Of a stretch of 6,442 nt of DNA, positions 1-6,442 are shown in pieces. The DNA comes from an uncultured Clostridia bacterium (lineage in GTDB: Bacteria; Bacillota; Clostridia; Oscillospirales; Acutalibacteraceae). Position numbers and translations under genes: made by a program. Each line of letters opens with the position of its first letter. Within the stretch, counting starts at the first letter, position 1. The notes under the pieces were generated by a model. It made no database searches. It was given only the letters and a program-made list of their open reading frames with translations, and was not told the origin of the DNA. The stretch lies in NCBI GenBank assembly GCA_947623765.1, contig CANQIG010000110.1:1-6442 (forward strand), given 5' to 3'.

Positions 1-2
1 AC

Positions 3-1103
3 GGCGTTGTCGGTGAGCGACTGTTTCTTGGCGGCGTCCTGATCGCCGCACTCTACCGGCTCTGCCGCGTCACGGGCATCGGCACAAACGATGTCCTCGA
101 GGCGGTCCGCTCCGAAAAGCAGGTCCCGATCCTCCTCGCCCCCGCGATCTTCCTCGGCACGGTCGTGACGCATCTCTTCGGCGGCTCGGCGGGCCGGGAG
201 GGCGCTGCGCTACAGCTCGGCGGCAGCGTGGCCTCCGTCTTCGGAAAGATCATGAAGCTGGACCGCGAGGACCGGAACGTCCTTACCATGTGCGGCATGG
301 CGGCGGCCTTTTCCGCCGTTTTCGGAACGCCGATGGCTGCGGTGATCTTCGCGGTGGAGGTCGCGAGCGTCGGCAAGCTCGTCACCTCCGCGCTGTTCCC
401 CGCAGCGGTCTCCTCGATCTCCGCGTTCTGCGTTGCGGAGCTCCTGCGCGCGGAGGCGGAGCGTTTTCCCGTCTCCGCCGTCCCCGCCGTCCAGACGGAC
501 GCGCTTTTGCGCGTGCTTCTCGTCGCGGTCGCTGCGGGCATCGTGAGTATGCTGTTCTGCTGGGCGATGCACGCGGCGGCGCATCTCTTCCAGAAGTACT
601 TCAATAACGATTTCCTGCGCGCCGTCGCGGGCGGCCTGCTGCTCATCGTGCTGACCTACGGCCTGCAGACGCGGGACTACAACGGCGGCGGCTTCGATGT
701 GATCGGCCGCATCTTCTCGGACGGCACGGTGCGCCCGGAGGCGTTCCTGCTCAAGATCCTCTTTACCGCCGTCACCATCGGCGCGGGGTTCAAGGGCGGC
801 GAGATCGTCCCGACGCTGTTCATCGGCGCGACGCTCGGCGGCACGCTCTCCTTCGCGGTGGGCCTTGCGCCGAGGTTCGGCGCGGCGGTCGGCATGACGG
901 CGCTGTTCTGCGGCGTGACGAACTGCCCGATCGCGTCCGTGCTCCTCGCGATCGAGCTCTTCGGCGCGGACGGCGCGATCTTCTATATGCTTGCGGCGTT
1001 CGTCAGCTTCCTGCTCTCCGGCTATTTCAGCCTCTATTCTGGGCAGAAGATCGTCTTCTCGAAGCTCAAAGCGGACGAGATCGACATCAGCGCCCACGGC
1101 TAA
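3..1103 (+). CDS. CLC-family anion channel/antiporter, CLC-F-like, 5' partial
   Basis: Integral membrane anion transporter of the CLC (EriC) family; the reading frame is open from the first complete codon, so the true start lies before the window. About 366 residues are visible against a usual 400-430. The frame begins GVVGERLFLGG and carries GSAGREGAALQLGG, whose Glu (fragment residue 66) matches the external gating glutamate of the GREGP motif. A second pore motif, FKGGEIVPTLFIG (GGEIVP at residues 265-270), stands where chloride-type CLCs have GxFxP. The canonical GSGIP serine motif is absent and GTND (residues 27-30) sits in its place. By hand alignment to E. coli ClcA, the internal proton glutamate (Glu203) is Val120. 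The GGE(x)VP signature and lack of GSGIP resemble the fluoride-exporting CLC-F clade, but GREGA and EIVP are not the classical CLC-F residues, so the ion is uncertain. Several hydrophobic helices are evident. No C-terminal CBS domain is present. A terminator follows. Confidence 0.93.
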   Translation, partial: GVVGERLFLGGVLIAALYRLCRVTGIGTNDVLEAVRSEKQVPILLAPAIFLGTVVTHLFGGSAGREGAALQLGGSVASVFGKIMKLDREDRNVLTMCGMAAAFSAVFGTPMAAVIFAVEVASVGKLVTSALFPAAVSSISAFCVAELLRAEAERFPVSAVPAVQTDALLRVLLVAVAAGIVSMLFCWAMHAAAHLFQKYFNNDFLRAVAGGLLLIVLTYGLQTRDYNGGGFDVIGRIFSDGTVRPEAFLLKILFTAVTIGAGFKGGEIVPTLFIGATLGGTLSFAVGLAPRFGAAVGMTALFCGVTNCPIASVLLAIELFGADGAIFYMLAAFVSFLLSGYFSLYSGQKIVFSKLKADEIDISAHG

Positions 1104-1147
1104 ACCGGCGCGGCGGGCCCGTCGTTCTTAGCCAAAAGCATGATGAG

Positions 1148-1175
1148 AAAAGCGGGAGATCGTCTCCCGCTTTTT
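1148..1175 (+). terminator. Rho-independent terminator of the CLC gene
   Basis: A perfect 9-bp G+C-rich stem AGCGGGAGA (1151-1159) / TCTCCCGCT (1163-1171) with a TCG loop, extended to 12 bp by A:T pairs (1148-1150 with 1172-1174), runs into a T stretch at 1171-1175. It lies 45 bases after the CLC stop codon and before the methyltransferase, separating the two transcription units. Confidence 0.85.
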
Positions 1176-1233
1176 CCAAAAGCCGAAAAGTACGGAAAGG
1201 CGGCAGACCGCAGGAATGGGGACTGTCGGACGG

Positions 1234-1259
1234 TATAAAAACGAACATAAGCCTGTTCG
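1234..1259 (+). promoter_or_regulatory. Possible promoter/leader of the methyltransferase gene
   Basis: TATAAA at 1234-1239 is the only A+T-rich hexamer resembling a -10 box between the CLC terminator and the methyltransferase, but nothing close to TTGACA stands 16-18 bases upstream. Just downstream is an inverted repeat CGAAC (1242-1246) / GTTCG (1255-1259), which could be an operator or a small leader hairpin. Weak evidence; the position after a terminator makes some promoter here necessary. Confidence 0.28.
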
Positions 1260-1288
1260 GTGAACGAGCTAGGGGGAGAAACTTGCAA

Positions 1289-2071
1289 ATGGACCATCTG
1301 GAAGACTACTACAACCACTACGACGAGGACGGCCGGCTCCTGTCCCGGCACGGGCAGGTGGAATACCTCACGACGCGGAAATACATCGACGAGTGCCTGC
1401 GCGGCGTCCAAGGCGCGTCCATTCTGGAAGTCGGCGCAGGGACGGGAAGGTACAGCGTTTCTCTGGCAAAAGAGGGTTATGCCGTGACCGCCGTCGAGTT
1501 GATCCGGCACAACCTCGAGATCCTGCGGAGCAAGCTGGACGGCTCGGAGAACATCACGGTCCTGCAGGGGAACGCCGTCGATCTCTCCGCCCTGCCGGAC
1601 GGCGCGTTCGACGTGACGCTCCTGCTCGGGCCGATGTATCACCTGTACACAAAAGCGGAGAAGGTGCGGGTGCTGTCGGAGGCCGTACGCGTCACGAAGC
1701 GCGGCGGCTATATCCTGGTCGCGTACTGCATGAACGAACCGACAGTCATCCAGTATGTTTTTGGGATGAACAAGCTGCACGAGGTGATGGATCTCAACAT
1801 GATCACGCCGGATTGGCACTGCGTGAGCGAGCCGAAGGACCTGTTTGAACTGGTGCGCACGGAGGACATCGCCGCGCTGGACGCGGAGGTCCCTGTGACA
1901 CGGATCAAGCTGGTCGCCACAGACGGCGCGACAAACTACAAGCGGGAATACATCGACGCGATGGACGACGAGACCTTCCGCAGGTGGATGGACTACCACT
2001 TCACGATCTGCGAGCGGCAGGACCTGATCGGCGCCTCCCACCACACGCTGGACATCCTGCAAAAGCAGTAA
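1289..2071 (+). CDS. Class I SAM-dependent methyltransferase, substrate unknown
   Basis: A 260-residue Rossmann-fold methyltransferase (Methyltransf_11/25-like), predicted cytosolic. Motif I is EVGAGTGRYS (residues 47-56), the glycine-rich SAM loop. The acidic end of strand 2 is Glu70 in VTAVEL, which would bind the ribose hydroxyls. GNAVDL (94-99) fits the adenine-binding acidic position, and FDVTLLLGPMYHL (107-119) is the strand-4/motif IV region. The N-terminus, with YYNHYDEDGRL and a VEYLTTRKYI segment, is typical of small uncharacterised Firmicute methyltransferases; the C-terminal 100 residues probably form the substrate lid. The start is taken as ATG 1289, 10 bases after GGAG (1275-1278); a TTG at 1283, 4 bases after the same site, would add two residues. 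No DNA-methylase NPPY or DPPY motif is seen, so a small-molecule, protein or RNA substrate is likelier. It has no functional neighbours. Family certain, substrate not inferable. Confidence 0.9.
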   Translation: MDHLEDYYNHYDEDGRLLSRHGQVEYLTTRKYIDECLRGVQGASILEVGAGTGRYSVSLAKEGYAVTAVELIRHNLEILRSKLDGSENITVLQGNAVDLSALPDGAFDVTLLLGPMYHLYTKAEKVRVLSEAVRVTKRGGYILVAYCMNEPTVIQYVFGMNKLHEVMDLNMITPDWHCVSEPKDLFELVRTEDIAALDAEVPVTRIKLVATDGATNYKREYIDAMDDETFRRWMDYHFTICERQDLIGASHHTLDILQKQ

Positions 2072-2072
2072 A

Positions 2073-2109
2073 AAGCGGCGAAGCGAAAAGACGACCGCGC
2101 CGCTTGTTT
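2073..2109 (+). terminator. Weak terminator-like hairpin after the methyltransferase gene
   Basis: An 8-bp perfect inverted repeat AAGCGGCG (2073-2080) / CGCCGCTT (2098-2105) begins directly after the stop codon and is followed by GTTTGG. The 17-base loop and poor T tract make it a weak terminator; the strong hairpin at 2208-2255 may do most of the work. Confidence 0.4.
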
Positions 2110-2207
2110 GGCTCCGGAAATCCGTAAAAATGAAAAAGAACACGTCATGCTTTCCTTACAAAGAAAAATGTCAATTCTTCTCCGCGCCGCTTTTTCAAGA
2201 TAAACCC

Positions 2208-2255
2208 AAAAGCGACCGCCGACGTTCTTTGGAGAAACAGTCGGCGGTCGCTTTT
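2208..2255. terminator. Strong bidirectional terminator between convergent genes
   Basis: A perfect 16-bp stem AAAAGCGACCGCCGAC (2208-2223) / GTCGGCGGTCGCTTTT (2240-2255) with a 16-base loop that can itself pair TTCT (2225-2228) with AGAA (2233-2236). The terminal A:T pairs give a T run on either strand, and on the + strand further T-rich sequence follows (CTCTGTTTT). It sits between the convergent methyltransferase and rarA genes, so it can end both transcripts. From the rarA side it is reached only after all three repeat units, giving a predicted 3' untranslated region of roughly 500-550 bases. Confidence 0.85.
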
Positions 2256-2336
2256 CTCTGTTTTGGTCGGCGGGCGCGGCGCATTCGGCGCGGCAAAGAG
2301 CCGCACAGTCAACCGCGAAAGCGGAACGAGCCGGGG

Positions 2337-2447
2337 TCACTTCTCCCCGCTGCCGCCGTTCTGCGCGGCGCGGGCCTTGGCTTTCCACGCTTCGATCGCC
2401 GCGAGGCGGTCCCGCGCGCGGATCTCGATCCCCTCGCCCGTCGGGCG
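2337..2447 (-). pseudogene. Orphan copy 1 of the rarA 3' end
   Basis: This piece encodes a 36-residue match to the RarA C-terminal tail with its own TGA stop, beginning RPTGEGIEIRARDRL and ending QNGGSGEK. Against the real tail it differs by Ser to Ile and Val to Ile, three synonymous codons (GGC/GGG, GAA/GAG, AAG/AAA) and one extra codon near the end; no frameshift. There is no start codon with a ribosome binding site in front, so it is read as a duplicated gene fragment rather than a gene. Confidence 0.75.
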
Positions 2448-2548
2448 AATGATCGGCGGTCTTTTTCTCTGGTTCAGTCGGAAGGTGCGGCGCATTCAGC
2501 ACGGCACAGAGAAGCACGGGAAACCGCGAAAGCGGAAAGGACTGGGGG

Positions 2549-2662
2549 TCACTTCTCCCCGTTGCCGCCGCCGTTCTGCGCGGCGCGGGCCTTGGCCTTC
2601 CACGCTTCGATCGCCGCGAGACGGTCCCGCGCGCGAACCTCGCTGCCCTCGCCCGTCGGGCG
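2549..2662 (-). pseudogene. Orphan copy 2 of the rarA 3' end
   Basis: This piece encodes a 37-residue copy of the RarA tail, beginning RPTGEGSEVRARDRL and ending QNGGGNGEK, with a TGA stop. Compared with the real tail there are four base substitutions, all synonymous (AGT/AGC, GAA/GAG, GTC/GTT, CGC/CGT), plus a six-base in-frame insertion adding two residues. An ATG 75 bases upstream (codon at 2735-2737) is in frame and would give a 62-residue protein, but no convincing ribosome binding site precedes it. Most likely a non-expressed duplicate. Confidence 0.75.
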
Positions 2663-2762
2663 ATCGATTGGCGGTCTTTTTCTCTGTTTTGGTCGGCGGG
2701 CGCGGCACATTCGGCGCGGCACTGAGCCGCACGGCAAACCGCGAAAGCGGAAAGGCTAGGAG

Positions 2763-4109
2763 TCACTTCTCCCCGCCGCCGTTCTGCGCGGCGCGGGCCT
2801 TGGCCTTCCACGCTTCGATCGCCGCGAGGCGGTCCCGCGCGCGGACTTCACTGCCCTCGCCCGTCGGGCGGTAGTATTTGCGGTCCTTCAGGGAATCGGG
2901 CAGGCAGACCATCGCGGTGAGCTTTTCCTCGGTGTCGTGCGCGTACTCATACCCCTCGCCGTAGTGGAGCTCCTGCATCAGACGCGTCGGCGCGTTGCGG
3001 ATGTGCAGCGGCACGGGCTCGGCGAGCGTCTCCTCGGCGTCCTTTTTCGCCGTCTCATACGCGACGTAGAGACTGTTCGATTTCGGCGCGAGGGAGAGAT
3101 AGACGGCGGCGTGCGTCAAATGGACGCTGCATTCGGGCATCCCGATGAAGTGGCACGCCTGATACGCCGCGACCGCCACCTCCAGCGCGCGGCTGTCCGC
3201 CATGCCGACGTCCTCGCTCGCGAAGCGCACGAGCCTGCGCGCGATGTAGAGCGGGTCCTCCCCGCCCTCGAGCATCCGGGCGAGCCAGTAGATCGCGGCG
3301 TCGGGATCGGAATTGCGCATGGATTTGTGCAGCGCGGAGATGATATTGTAATGCTCCTCGCCTTTCTTGTCATAGAGCAGCGAGCGGCGGCTCGTGCACT
3401 GGGCGACCGTCTCCGCCGTGACGACGGTCCTGTCCCGCTCGCGCTTGCCGTTCAGCACGACCATCTCGAGCGTGCCGAGCGCGGTGCGCGCGTCGCCGTT
3501 CGAGAAGACGGCGATCCGCCCGAGCAGCTCGCGGTCGATCTCGACCGTCTCGTTCCCGAAGCCGCGCGGGTCGGAGAGCGCGTGCTCGAGCAGCGTGACG
3601 AGCTCCTCCTCGGTGAGCGCGTGGAGCACGAAGACCTTGCAGCGGGAGAGCAGCGCGGAGTTGACCTCGAAGGACGGGTTTTCCGTCGTCGCGCCGATCA
3701 GCACGATCGAGCCCTTTTCGACGAAAGGCAGGAAGGCGTCCTGCTGCGCGCGGTTGAACCGGTGGATCTCGTCGACAAAGAGCAGCGTGCGTTCGCCGAG
3801 GCGCTGGGCGGCCTCCGCCTGCTGCATCACCTCGCGGATCTCCTTGATGCCGCTCGTCACTGCGGAAAAGTTGACGAAGTTTGCCTTCGTCCGGTTCGCG
3901 ATAATCCGCGCCAGCGTCGTCTTGCCGACGCCCGGCGGCCCCCAAAAGATCATCGACGACACGCGGTCCTCCTCGATGAGCTGCCGCAGCACCATGCCGG
4001 GGCCTAGAAGATGCGTCTGGCCGCAGAATTCCGAGAGCGTCCGCGGGCGGACGCGGGCCGCGAGCGGCGTGTCCAGAGGTGCGCGGTCGAAAAGCGTGCT
4101 CTGTTCCAT
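2763..4109 (-). CDS. rarA: Replication-associated recombination AAA+ ATPase RarA/MgsA
   Basis: A 448-residue member of the RarA/MgsA (WRNIP1/Mgs1) family, related to clamp-loader subunits. It acts on stalled replication forks and on single-stranded DNA ends with SSB. Walker A is GPPGVGKTT (residues 57-65), Walker B LLFVDEIHRFN (109-119), sensor 1 GATTENPSF (139-147) and the arginine-finger segment SALLSR (151-156). GDARTALGTLEMV follows, then the family's conserved tetramerisation part with KSMRNSDPDAAIYWLARMLEGG and SEDVG. The N-terminus MEQSTLFDRAPLDTPLAARVRP is typical. The start is fixed by AGGAGG at 4116-4121, six bases before the ATG; the frame stays open upstream, but only as antisense of greA and lysS. 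Length is normal. The last 35 codons (R414-K448) lie in a tandem repeat whose two other copies follow downstream. The tail rich in Ala, Lys and Gly is the least conserved part of the family. Confidence 0.97.
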   Translation of the reverse strand: MEQSTLFDRAPLDTPLAARVRPRTLSEFCGQTHLLGPGMVLRQLIEEDRVSSMIFWGPPGVGKTTLARIIANRTKANFVNFSAVTSGIKEIREVMQQAEAAQRLGERTLLFVDEIHRFNRAQQDAFLPFVEKGSIVLIGATTENPSFEVNSALLSRCKVFVLHALTEEELVTLLEHALSDPRGFGNETVEIDRELLGRIAVFSNGDARTALGTLEMVVLNGKRERDRTVVTAETVAQCTSRRSLLYDKKGEEHYNIISALHKSMRNSDPDAAIYWLARMLEGGEDPLYIARRLVRFASEDVGMADSRALEVAVAAYQACHFIGMPECSVHLTHAAVYLSLAPKSNSLYVAYETAKKDAEETLAEPVPLHIRNAPTRLMQELHYGEGYEYAHDTEEKLTAMVCLPDSLKDRKYYRPTGEGSEVRARDRLAAIEAWKAKARAAQNGGGEK

Positions 4110-4145
4110 GGAAAGCCTCCTGAAAAACGTCTGTTCGTGATTTTC

Positions 4146-4174
4146 AGTATAGCACGTTTCCGCCGAAAACGCAA
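4146..4174 (-). promoter_or_regulatory. rarA promoter
   Basis: On the - strand, TTGCGT (4169-4174) and TATACT (4146-4151) are 17 bases apart, and the -10 is preceded by TGC, an extended -10 (TGnTATACT) that would offset the poor -35. The predicted start near 4139 leaves a leader of about 30 bases including the AGGAGG site. It lies back to back with the greA promoter. Confidence 0.7.
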
Positions 4175-4217
4175 GAGGCTCCGACGGTTTTCCCCTGCCC
4201 GGCGCGGCGCTCCGGGC

Positions 4218-4246
4218 TTGACTTTTCCCCGGAAAAATAGTATAAT
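4218..4246 (+). promoter_or_regulatory. greA-lysS promoter
   Basis: TTGACT (4218-4223) and TATAAT (4241-4246) with a 17-base spacer form a near-consensus housekeeping sigma promoter. Transcription should begin around 4253, leaving about 30 bases of leader before greA, too short for a riboswitch or T-box. The TTTTCC-CC-GGAAAA near-palindrome at 4223-4236 lies within the spacer. Confidence 0.88.
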
Positions 4247-4283
4247 GAGAAACGCAATTTTTTGACGCAAGGTGGTTATGAAA

Positions 4284-4766
4284 ATGGCTGAAAAAGCATA
4301 TTACGTCACCGCGGACGGCCTCGCGGCGCTCGAAAAAGAGCTCGAGTACCTGAAAGTCGTCCGCCGCAAGGAAATGGCGGAAAAAATCAAGGAGGCGCGC
4401 TCCTTCGGCGACCTCTCCGAAAACAGCGAATACGACGAGGCGAAGAACGAGCAGGCCATCCTCGAGGCCCGCATCGCGGACGTCGAGACGATGCTCGCGA
4501 GCGCCGTCGTCGTCGACGAGAACGAACACGACGTGGACGCCATCCACATCGGCTCTGCGGTCACCGTGGAGATGAAACGGGCGGACGGTTCCGTCTCCCA
4601 GAAGGAATACAGCATCGTCGGCTCGAACGAGGCGAACCCCCGCGCGGGCCGGATCTCCGACGAATCCGCCGTGGGCAAGGCGCTCATGGGCAAGAAGGCG
4701 GGCGACGCCGTAGAAGTAGAGACCCCGGCCGGCCCCGTCATGTATACCGTCCTCACCGTACAGTAA
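4284..4766 (+). CDS. greA: Transcription elongation factor GreA
   Basis: A 160-residue GreA. It enters the RNA polymerase secondary channel and stimulates cleavage of backtracked transcripts, rescuing stalled complexes. The N-terminal antiparallel coiled coil occupies about residues 8-78, with the tip motif FGDLSENSEYDEAKNEQ (41-57); Asp43 and Glu46 correspond to the acidic tip residues (Asp41/Glu44 in E. coli) that position the catalytic metal. The C-terminal FKBP-like domain includes DESAVGKALMGKKAGDAVEV. Length matches the usual 158 or so. AAGGTGG (4269-4275) sits 8 bases before ATG 4284, giving MAEKAYYV; ATG 4278 and GTG 4272 in the same frame are too close to or overlap that site. The near-consensus promoter upstream and the 42-base gap to lysS without a terminator point to a greA-lysS operon, an arrangement common in Firmicutes. 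Confidence 0.97.
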   Translation: MAEKAYYVTADGLAALEKELEYLKVVRRKEMAEKIKEARSFGDLSENSEYDEAKNEQAILEARIADVETMLASAVVVDENEHDVDAIHIGSAVTVEMKRADGSVSQKEYSIVGSNEANPRAGRISDESAVGKALMGKKAGDAVEVETPAGPVMYTVLTVQ

Positions 4767-4793
4767 ACTATCCCCCAGCATCCCAGATTTTGA

Positions 4794-6326
<1,533 letters not shown>

Positions 6327-6360
6327 ATCCCGTAAAATCAACGTTTTTAGAGCCAATCAA

Positions 6361-6432
6361 GCCTTGTTTTCGTATAAATGGCCTTGAATTCGTATACGAT
6401 CCGTAGTATAATTGAGCCAGAATCGTATAAAT
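6361..6432. repeat. Repeated TCGTATA motif array, probable operator sites
   Basis: Two adjacent 20-base units have the form GCCTTG-4-CGTATA-4 (6361-6380 and 6381-6400), and a related third site, GCC-5-CGTATA, is at 6416-6429. TCGTATA thus starts at 6370, 6390 and 6423, and the middle copy is part of a perfect 10-bp palindrome TCGTATACGA (6390-6399). TCGTATAAAT occurs exactly twice (6370-6379 and 6423-6432), flanking the promoter symmetrically. Such clustering around a promoter is typical of transcription-factor binding; the array may continue past the window. Confidence 0.55.
6384..6412 (+). promoter_or_regulatory. Promoter with palindromic operator in its spacer
   Basis: TTGAAT (6384-6389) and a perfect TATAAT (6407-6412) are separated by 17 bases, the optimum spacing for the housekeeping sigma factor. 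The spacer opens with the palindrome TCGTATACGA (6390-6399), and the predicted start (about 6419) is followed at once by another TCGTATA copy. A protein bound there would block polymerase, so the downstream gene beyond the window is probably repressed. The surrounding sequence is markedly more A+T-rich than the rest of the window. Confidence 0.68.
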
Positions 6433-6442
6433 TCAAACCGTA

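Larger units (their letters stand above)
2243..2885. repeat. Three tandem units (208-215 bp) containing the rarA 3' end
   Basis: The same block occurs three times head to tail: unit 1 about 2243-2454, unit 2 about 2455-2669, unit 3 about 2670-2885. Read along the - strand, each unit holds the last 35-37 rarA codons with stop, a roughly 100-base spacer, and a segment ending AGAAAAAGACCGCC. The start of TTCTGCGCGG gives the phase: 2359, 2574 and 2782. All spacers keep CCGCGAAAGCGG, a 4-bp stem with a GAAA loop on the + strand; a second hairpin, GCGGC-5-GCCGC, is present in units 1 and 3 and lost in unit 2. The inner boundaries resemble both the left arm of the 2208-2255 terminator (GCGACCGCCGA) and the rarA codons for KDRK (AAGGACCGCAAA), so the duplication may have started by recombination at that GACCGC microhomology. 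Only the outermost unit abuts an intact terminator. Confidence 0.92.

Noticed and set aside
210..1097. Long - strand frame opposite the CLC gene, and similar antisense frames opposite the methyltransferase (1100-2143) and lysS (5412-6356).
   Set aside because: Low-complexity Arg/Glu/Ala/Asp- or Val-rich translations with no recognisable domain or ribosome binding site, lying over clearly coding family members on the other strand.
1289..2071. DNA methyltransferase of a restriction-modification or phage-defence system.
   Set aside because: Motif IV is LLLGPMYHL, not NPPY, DPPY or a PCQ cysteine motif, and no restriction subunit or other defence gene is adjacent.
2130..2759. A + strand open frame of 209 codons running through the repeat array, and an overlapping one from 2263 to 2874.
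   Set aside because: Both run antisense to the rarA tail copies, have no ribosome binding site and pass through the terminator hairpin. Their Arg/Ala-rich translation is what stop-poor G+C-rich DNA gives in any frame. The unit lengths are not multiples of three, so the repeats do not even stay in one frame.
2243..2885. CRISPR array or insertion sequence as the source of the tandem repeats.
   Set aside because: Units are over 200 bp, with no short repeats separated by unique spacers, no transposase, no terminal inverted repeats and no target-site duplication; each unit is explained by rarA 3' sequence.
4247..4283. T-box or other riboswitch controlling the greA-lysS transcript.
   Set aside because: The predicted leader is only about 30 bases and the greA-lysS gap is 42 bases; neither can hold the required structures, and no T-box sequence is seen.
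6327..6360. Terminator directly after lysS.
   Set aside because: Only a T run at 6344-6348 is present, without a G+C-rich stem in front; transcription may end elsewhere or continue beyond the window.

Overview
The window is a G+C-rich bacterial chromosomal segment with short A+T-rich promoters, strong AGGAGG-type ribosome binding sites and hairpin-plus-T terminators. The greA-lysS pair, the RarA variant and the CLC type together suggest a high-GC Firmicute of the Clostridia (an Oscillospiraceae-like gut anaerobe). That placement is inference from gene content, not a computed taxonomy.

Layout. Positions 3-1103 (+) hold the 3' part of a CLC-family anion transporter whose N-terminus lies before the window; it closes with a clear terminator. 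Positions 1289-2071 (+) hold a free-standing class I SAM-dependent methyltransferase. About 690 bp without an intact gene follow (2072-2762). They contain a weak hairpin, a very strong bidirectional terminator with a 16-bp stem (2208-2255), and the most unusual object here: a three-unit tandem array (period about 208-215 bp, 2243-2885). Its last unit contains the true 3' end of rarA, and its other two units carry orphan copies of the final 36-37 rarA codons plus the downstream spacer.

Positions 2763-4109 (-) hold rarA (mgsA), the AAA+ recombination/replication ATPase. A compact divergent promoter region (4110-4283) separates it from greA (4284-4766, +), the transcript cleavage factor, and lysS (4809-6326, +), lysyl-tRNA synthetase, which form a likely two-gene operon. 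After lysS the sequence turns A+T-rich. It holds a well-formed sigma-A-type promoter (6384-6412) whose spacer contains a 10-bp palindrome, with further copies of the same TCGTATA motif on both sides. This looks like the operator region of a regulated gene lying beyond the window.

Functionally most of this is housekeeping: ion/fluoride homeostasis, replication-fork maintenance, transcription elongation and translation. The two places worth a second look are the array of duplicated rarA 3' ends, where copies differ almost only by synonymous changes and in-frame indels while the spacers have drifted, and the repeated operator-like motif at the right edge. No complete new multi-gene system is visible.
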